29,213 nt of DNA from JBBSVE01 sp038233815 (GTDB lineage Bacteria > Pseudomonadota > Alphaproteobacteria > Rhodobacterales > Rhodobacteraceae): assembly GCA_038233815.1 (NCBI GenBank), contig JBBSVE010000021.1, positions 1 through 29,213 of the forward strand, given 5' to 3'. Shown here in pieces: positions 25,183 to 29,213 of this stretch. Position 1 is the stretch's first letter; every line of letters begins with the position of its first letter. Made by a program: the position numbers and the translations under genes. The notes below the pieces were generated by a model. It was not told where the DNA came from. It did no database searches and saw only the letters and a list, made by a program, of their open reading frames with translations.

Positions 25183-26102
25183 TGGCGGCATATCTGATCC
25201 GGCGGCTGGTGCAGGCGGGGTTCATCCTGCTGGGCGTGTCGTTCATCACGTTCGTGCTGCTCTACGTCCTGCCCGCCGATCCGGTGCGCCAGATCGCGGG
25301 CCGGTCGGCCACGCCGCAGACGGTGGCCAACATCCGCGCGCAACTGGGGCTCGATCAGCCCTTCGCGGTGCAATACTGGCGCTATCTCTCGGGGCTGGTC
25401 CACGGCGACATGGGGCGGAGCTACCTGCAAAAGACCGATGTCGCGGCGCTGATCGGGGCGCGGTTGCCAGCGTCGCTTTTGCTGATGGCGGCGGGGATCG
25501 GGGCGGAGCTGGTGATCGGCCTCACGATGGGGGTGATCGCCGCGCTCTGGCGCGGTCGGGCGGTGGACAACGGGCTGATGATGACGAGCTTTGTGGCCGT
25601 CAGCGCGCCGCAGTTCGTGGTGGCGCTGATCCTGCTCTATGTCTTCGCCGTGCGACTCGGCTGGTTTCCGATCGGCGGCTACGGCACGCCCGCGCATCTG
25701 GTGCTGCCCGCGCTGACGCTCGGGATCCTCGGGTCGGGCTGGTATGCGCGGATGATGCGCTCCAGCATGGTGGAGGTGTTGCGCACCGATTTTATCCGCA
25801 CCGCACGCGCCAAGGGGCTGAGCCGCGCCCGCGTGATCCTGCGCCACGCGCTGCCCAATGCGATCCTGCCGATCATCGCGATGATCGGGATCGACATCGG
25901 CATCTTCATGGGCGGCATCGTGGTGGTGGAGGGGGTGTTCGGCTGGCCCGGCATCGGCCAGCTTGCCTGGCAGGCGATCCAGCGCATCGACATTCCGATC
26001 ATCATGGGCGTGACGCTCGTTTCTGCCTGCGCGATCGTGCTGGGCAACCTTTTGGCCGACCTCATCACCCCGCTGGTCGATCCCCGCATCCGTATCCGCT
26101 AG
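25182..26102 (+). CDS. Peptide/nickel/oligosaccharide-type ABC permease (DppB/OppB type)
   Basis: A 306-residue inner-membrane protein starting MAAYLIRRLVQAGFILLGVSFITFVLL-like, with VLPADPVRQIAG after the first segment, a DppB hallmark. The loop IRAQLGLDQPFAVQYWRYLSGLVHGDMG-type region and the EAA loop RAKGLSRARVILRHALPNAILP are typical. The ATG shares a base with the upstream stop (TGATG), so the pair is coupled. The binding-protein gene follows after 18 bases. Confidence 0.93.
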   Translation: MAAYLIRRLVQAGFILLGVSFITFVLLYVLPADPVRQIAGRSATPQTVANIRAQLGLDQPFAVQYWRYLSGLVHGDMGRSYLQKTDVAALIGARLPASLLLMAAGIGAELVIGLTMGVIAALWRGRAVDNGLMMTSFVAVSAPQFVVALILLYVFAVRLGWFPIGGYGTPAHLVLPALTLGILGSGWYARMMRSSMVEVLRTDFIRTARAKGLSRARVILRHALPNAILPIIAMIGIDIGIFMGGIVVVEGVFGWPGIGQLAWQAIQRIDIPIIMGVTLVSACAIVLGNLLADLITPLVDPRIRIR

Positions 26103-26120
26103 TTCCAACAGGAGAAGACA

Positions 26121-27737
26121 ATGAAGACACTGCTCGCCTCCACCGCCCTGATCGTGGCCTTGGCGCTGCCCGCCGTCGCACAGGAAACGCTGGACCCGAA
26201 CGCGCGGTCCGGCGGCACCATCGTCATCACCTACAAGGATGACGTGGCGACGCTCGACCCGGCGATCGGCTATGACTGGCAGAACTGGTCGATGATCAAG
26301 TCGATCTTCGACGGGCTGATGGACTACGCGCCCGGCACCACCGACCTGCGCCCCGGTCTGGCGGAGAGCTATGAAATCTCCGCCGACGGGATGACCTTCA
26401 CCTTCCATCTGCGCCCCGGCGTGGTGTTCACTAACGGCCGCAAGATGGTGGCGCAGGATGTGAAATACTCGCTCGACCGGGTGACGGATCCCAAGACGCA
26501 ATCCCCCGCGGCGGGCTTCTTTGCCGCGATCAAGGGCTATGATGCGGTGGCGAACGGCTCCGCCACGGGGCTCGCGGGCGTCACGGTCGTCGATCCCGCC
26601 ACCGTGAAGATCGAGCTGTCGCGCCCCGACGCCACCTTCCTCCACATCATGGCGCTGAACTTCGCCGCCGTCGTGCCGAAGGAGGCGGTGGAGGCCGCGA
26701 ACGGCGATTTCGGCCACCATCCGGTCGGCACCGGGGCCTTCAAGCTGGGCGAATGGACCATCGGACAGCGGTTGGTGTTCGAGAAGAACGCGGATTACTG
26801 GCGCAAGGGGCTGCCCTATCTTGACGGCGTGACGTTCGAGGTCGGGCAGGAGCCGATCGTGGCGCTGCTCCGGCTTCAGAACGGCGAGGTCGACGTGCCC
26901 GGCGACGGCATCCCGCCCGCGAAGTTCCAGGAGGTGATGGCCGACCCCGCGCAAAAGGCCCGCGTGGTGGAGGGCGGGCAGCTCCAGACCGGCTACATCA
27001 CGCTCAATGTAACGAAACCGCCCTTCGACAAGCTGGAGGTGCGCAAAGCGGTCAACATGGCGGTCAACAAGGACCGGATCGTGCAGATCATCAACGGCCG
27101 CGCGGTGCCCGCGACCCAGCCGCTGCCGCCGTCGATGCCGGGCTATACCAAGGATTACAAGGGCTACCCGTTCGATCCCGAAAAGGCCAAGGCCATGCTG
27201 GCCGAGGCGGGATTCCCGGACGGGTTCGACACCGAGCTCTACGTGATGAACACCGATCCCAACCCCCGCATCGCGCAGGCGATCCAGCAGGATCTGGCGG
27301 GCGTGGGCATCAGGGCCTCGATCCGCAGTCTCGCACAGGCCAACGTGATCGAGGCGGGGGGTGCCGGCCCCGCACCCAAGATCTGGTCGGGCGGCATGGC
27401 GTGGATCGCGGATTTCCCCGATCCGTCCAACTTTTACGGTCCGATTCTCGGCTGCACCGGGGCAGAGGCGGGCGGCTGGAACTGGTCCAAGTTCTGCGAT
27501 CCCGCGATCGACAAGGAAGCGACCGCCGCCGACAGCATGGTCGATCCCGCCGACCCCGCACGGATAAAGCAATGGTCCGACGTCTACATGAAGGTAATGG
27601 AGGAGGCGCCGTGGGTTCCGGTCTTCAACGAGCAGCGCTTCACGATGAAATCGGCGCGGATGGGCGGGGATGACAGCCTCTATGTCGATCCGGTCTCCAT
27701 CCCGGTGAACTACGACTACGTCTGGGTGAAGGAATAA
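26121..27737 (+). CDS. ABC transporter substrate-binding protein, family 5 (peptide/oligosaccharide type)
   Basis: A 538-residue periplasmic protein. A signal peptide is clear, with AVA at 18-20 before Q21. The mature protein begins with GGTIVITYKDDVATLDPA and has YEISADGMTFTFHLRPGVVFTNG and QDVKYSLDRV, all typical of DppA/OppA-like family 5 proteins. AGGAGAAG precedes the ATG. Its ligand is unknown. Family members bind peptides, oligosaccharides, nickel, opines and glutathione. The SDR, lactonase and amidase genes around it suggest a sugar-derived or amide-bearing compound rather than a plain peptide. Confidence 0.93.
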   Translation: MKTLLASTALIVALALPAVAQETLDPNARSGGTIVITYKDDVATLDPAIGYDWQNWSMIKSIFDGLMDYAPGTTDLRPGLAESYEISADGMTFTFHLRPGVVFTNGRKMVAQDVKYSLDRVTDPKTQSPAAGFFAAIKGYDAVANGSATGLAGVTVVDPATVKIELSRPDATFLHIMALNFAAVVPKEAVEAANGDFGHHPVGTGAFKLGEWTIGQRLVFEKNADYWRKGLPYLDGVTFEVGQEPIVALLRLQNGEVDVPGDGIPPAKFQEVMADPAQKARVVEGGQLQTGYITLNVTKPPFDKLEVRKAVNMAVNKDRIVQIINGRAVPATQPLPPSMPGYTKDYKGYPFDPEKAKAMLAEAGFPDGFDTELYVMNTDPNPRIAQAIQQDLAGVGIRASIRSLAQANVIEAGGAGPAPKIWSGGMAWIADFPDPSNFYGPILGCTGAEAGGWNWSKFCDPAIDKEATAADSMVDPADPARIKQWSDVYMKVMEEAPWVPVFNEQRFTMKSARMGGDDSLYVDPVSIPVNYDYVWVKE

Positions 27738-27740
27738 CCC

Positions 27741-28700
27741 ATGTGCAAGGCCTGCGACTACACGATCCACGGCGCCCAGCATCATTTCGGCTGGGACAAT
27801 GCGCTGACCCCGGCGGAGCGGGTGGAGCCGGGGGCGACGATCCGCTTCCGGTGCCATGACAGCTCGGCCGGGCAGCTTGGCCCCGCATCGACCGTGGCGG
27901 ATGTGGCGGCGCTCGACTTCGGCAAGATCAACCCGGTGTCGGGGCCGATCCATGTCGAGGGGGCGGAGCCGGGCGACGCGCTGAAGGTGACGCTGGACAG
28001 CTTCGAGCCGCAGGCGCAGGACGGCAAAGGCTGGGGCTGGACGGCGAACATCCCCGGTTTCGGGCTGCTCGCGGACCAGTTCACCGAAGCGGCACTGCAT
28101 GTCTGGTCCTACGACCCGGACACGATGGCGCCCGCGATGTTCGGGCGCGACGCGCGCGTGCCGCTGAAGCCGTTCGCGGGCACCATCGGCACTGCGCTGG
28201 CGGAGCCGGGGCTGCATTCCATCGTCCCGCCACGCCGGGTGGGCGGCAATCTCGACATCCGCGACCTTGCGGCGGGCACCACGCTCTGGCTGCCGGTGGA
28301 GGTGGCGGGCGCCCTGTTCAGCGTCGGCGACACACATGCGGCACAAGGCGACGGAGAGGTCTGCGGCACCGCGATCGAAAGCCCCATGGATGTCGTCCTG
28401 ACACTGGATCTGGTGAAGGGCGCGAACCTCAAGACGCCGCGTTTTACCACGCCGGGGCCGGTCACGCGCCATCTCGACGCCAAGGGTTACGAGGTCACGA
28501 CCGGGATCGGGCCGGACCTGATGGCGGCTTCCCGCGACGCGGTGGCGGGCATGGTGGACCATCTCTGCGCCACGCGGGGGATGGCGGCGGTGGACGCCTA
28601 CATGCTCGTCTCCACCTGCGGCGATCTCAGGATATCGGAAATCGTGGACATGCCGAACTGGGTGGTCTCCTTCTACTTCCCGCGCTGCGTCTTTGAATGA
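27741..28700 (+). CDS. Acetamidase/formamidase family protein
   Basis: A 319-residue protein of the FmdA_AmdA family, which hydrolyses formamide or acetamide to the acid and ammonia. Family sequence is seen in the N-terminal HHFGWDNALTP and GPIHVEGAEPGDALKV, then in WGWTANIPGFGLL, in GGNLDIRDLAAGTTLWLPVEV, and in FSVGDTHAAQGDGEVCGTAIE with the conserved D-T-H-x-x-Q-G-D-G-E. It starts three bases after the binding-protein stop, and its stop overlaps the ATPase start (ATGA). So an amidase is built into an importer operon. Either a small amide is released from the imported compound, or this protein acts directly on an imported amide. Both are inferences. Confidence 0.9.
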   Translation: MCKACDYTIHGAQHHFGWDNALTPAERVEPGATIRFRCHDSSAGQLGPASTVADVAALDFGKINPVSGPIHVEGAEPGDALKVTLDSFEPQAQDGKGWGWTANIPGFGLLADQFTEAALHVWSYDPDTMAPAMFGRDARVPLKPFAGTIGTALAEPGLHSIVPPRRVGGNLDIRDLAAGTTLWLPVEVAGALFSVGDTHAAQGDGEVCGTAIESPMDVVLTLDLVKGANLKTPRFTTPGPVTRHLDAKGYEVTTGIGPDLMAASRDAVAGMVDHLCATRGMAAVDAYMLVSTCGDLRISEIVDMPNWVVSFYFPRCVFE

Positions 28701-29213
28701 CCGCTCCGGTCGTGCTGTCGGTGCAGGGTCTCGCCGTTTCGGTCCGAACCGAAGCGGGGCTCTCGCCGCTGATCGAGGGCGTTAGCTTCGACTTGGGGCG
28801 GGGGGAGACGCTGGCCCTCGCGGGGGAAAGCGGGTCGGGCAAAAGCATCACCTCGCTCGCCATCATGGGGCTTTTGCCGCCGCCTGCGGTCAGGGTCACG
28901 GCAGGGATGATCACGCTGGGCGAGCGGGAGCTGACGACGCTTCCCGAGGCGGACCTGCGGCGCATTCGGGGCGACCGCATCGCCATGATCTTTCAGGAGC
29001 CGATGACCTCGCTCAACCCGGTGATGACCATCGGCGCGCAACTGACCGAGGCGTGGCGCGCGCACACGCCGCGGTCTGGCCGCGAGGCGCGGGCGCAGGC
29101 GCTGGCGGCACTGGCCGACGTGCGCCTGTCCGAGCCGGCGCGACGAATGACGCAATATCCGCACGAGATTTCTGGCGGGATGCGGCAGCGCGTGATGATC
29201 GCGATGGCGCTGG
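28697..29213 (+). CDS. Peptide-type ABC transporter ATP-binding protein (DppD/OppD type), N-terminal part
   Basis: The first 172 residues are seen before the window ends. Walker A GESGSGKS, the Q-loop in FQEPMTSLNPVM, and the signature SGGMRQRVMIAMAL are all present. The N-terminus (MTAPVVLSVQGLAVSVRT) and AVRVTAGMITLGERELTTL-like region fit DppD. It would power the DppC/DppB-type channel encoded upstream. A DppF partner, or a fused second ATPase half, is expected just beyond the window. The ATG overlaps the amidase stop, so the two are coupled. Confidence 0.92.
   Translation, partial: MTAPVVLSVQGLAVSVRTEAGLSPLIEGVSFDLGRGETLALAGESGSGKSITSLAIMGLLPPPAVRVTAGMITLGERELTTLPEADLRRIRGDRIAMIFQEPMTSLNPVMTIGAQLTEAWRAHTPRSGREARAQALAALADVRLSEPARRMTQYPHEISGGMRQRVMIAMAL

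Noticed and set aside
25059..28562. A 1,167-codon minus-strand open frame over the importer genes.
   Set aside because: Low-complexity Arg/His-rich translation with no motif. The plus-strand frames are full-length known families with ribosome sites.
1..29213. Possible tRNA, rRNA, CRISPR array, insertion sequence or phage genes.
   Set aside because: No cloverleaf-like segment, spaced repeats, transposase or integrase frames were seen. The whole window is filled by metabolic and transport genes.

Overview
The window is GC-rich (about two-thirds G+C by eye), gene-dense and tightly packed. No stretch longer than about 175 bases lacks a gene. Codon use, a TRAP-type permease, a giant cyclic beta-1,2-glucan synthase and many ABC operons with stop-start overlaps fit an alphaproteobacterium, most likely of the Rhodobacterales. 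The genus cannot be told from the sequence. I see no rRNA, tRNA, insertion sequence, phage gene or CRISPR array.

Region 1 (1-4936, plus strand) is a hexuronate catabolism operon. It holds the end of a TRAP large permease, then kdgF, kduI, kduD, uxuB and uxuA. KdgF, KduI and KduD carry unsaturated uronates (from pectin, alginate or similar polyuronides) to 2-keto-3-deoxygluconate (KDG). UxuB and UxuA carry fructuronate through mannonate to the same KDG. The KDG kinase, the aldolase and any lyases lie outside the window.

Region 2 (4939-13383, minus strand) is one gene of about 8.4 kb for an NdvB/Cgs-type cyclic beta-1,2-glucan synthase. Its stop lies 2 bases from the stop of uxuA. It has a candidate promoter of its own with a perfect TTGACA box.

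Region 3 (13458-20619) looks like an amino-sugar system. On the minus strand, a BadF-family kinase (N-acetylglucosamine kinase-like) overlaps a double-SIS protein (GlmS-C/NagB-II-like). Divergent from them on the plus strand is a five-gene carbohydrate ABC operon: binding protein, two permeases, a Gfo/Idh/MocA oxidoreductase and an MsmK/UgpC-type ATPase. A strong stem-loop sits between the binding-protein and first permease genes. No deacetylase (nagA) is present.

Region 4 (20626-29213) appears to be a GntR-controlled catabolic cluster of unknown substrate. A DHDPS-family lyase gene (minus) is divergent from a gntR gene across a 170-base region where one TTGTATAC site could serve as -10 box on both strands. 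Downstream come a short-chain dehydrogenase, an L-fuconolactonase-like hydrolase, two Dpp/Opp-type permeases, a peptide-type binding protein, an acetamidase/formamidase and the start of a DppD-type ATPase cut by the window end. The mix of sugar-acid enzymes, a peptide-type importer and an amidase is the part most likely to encode an undescribed pathway.
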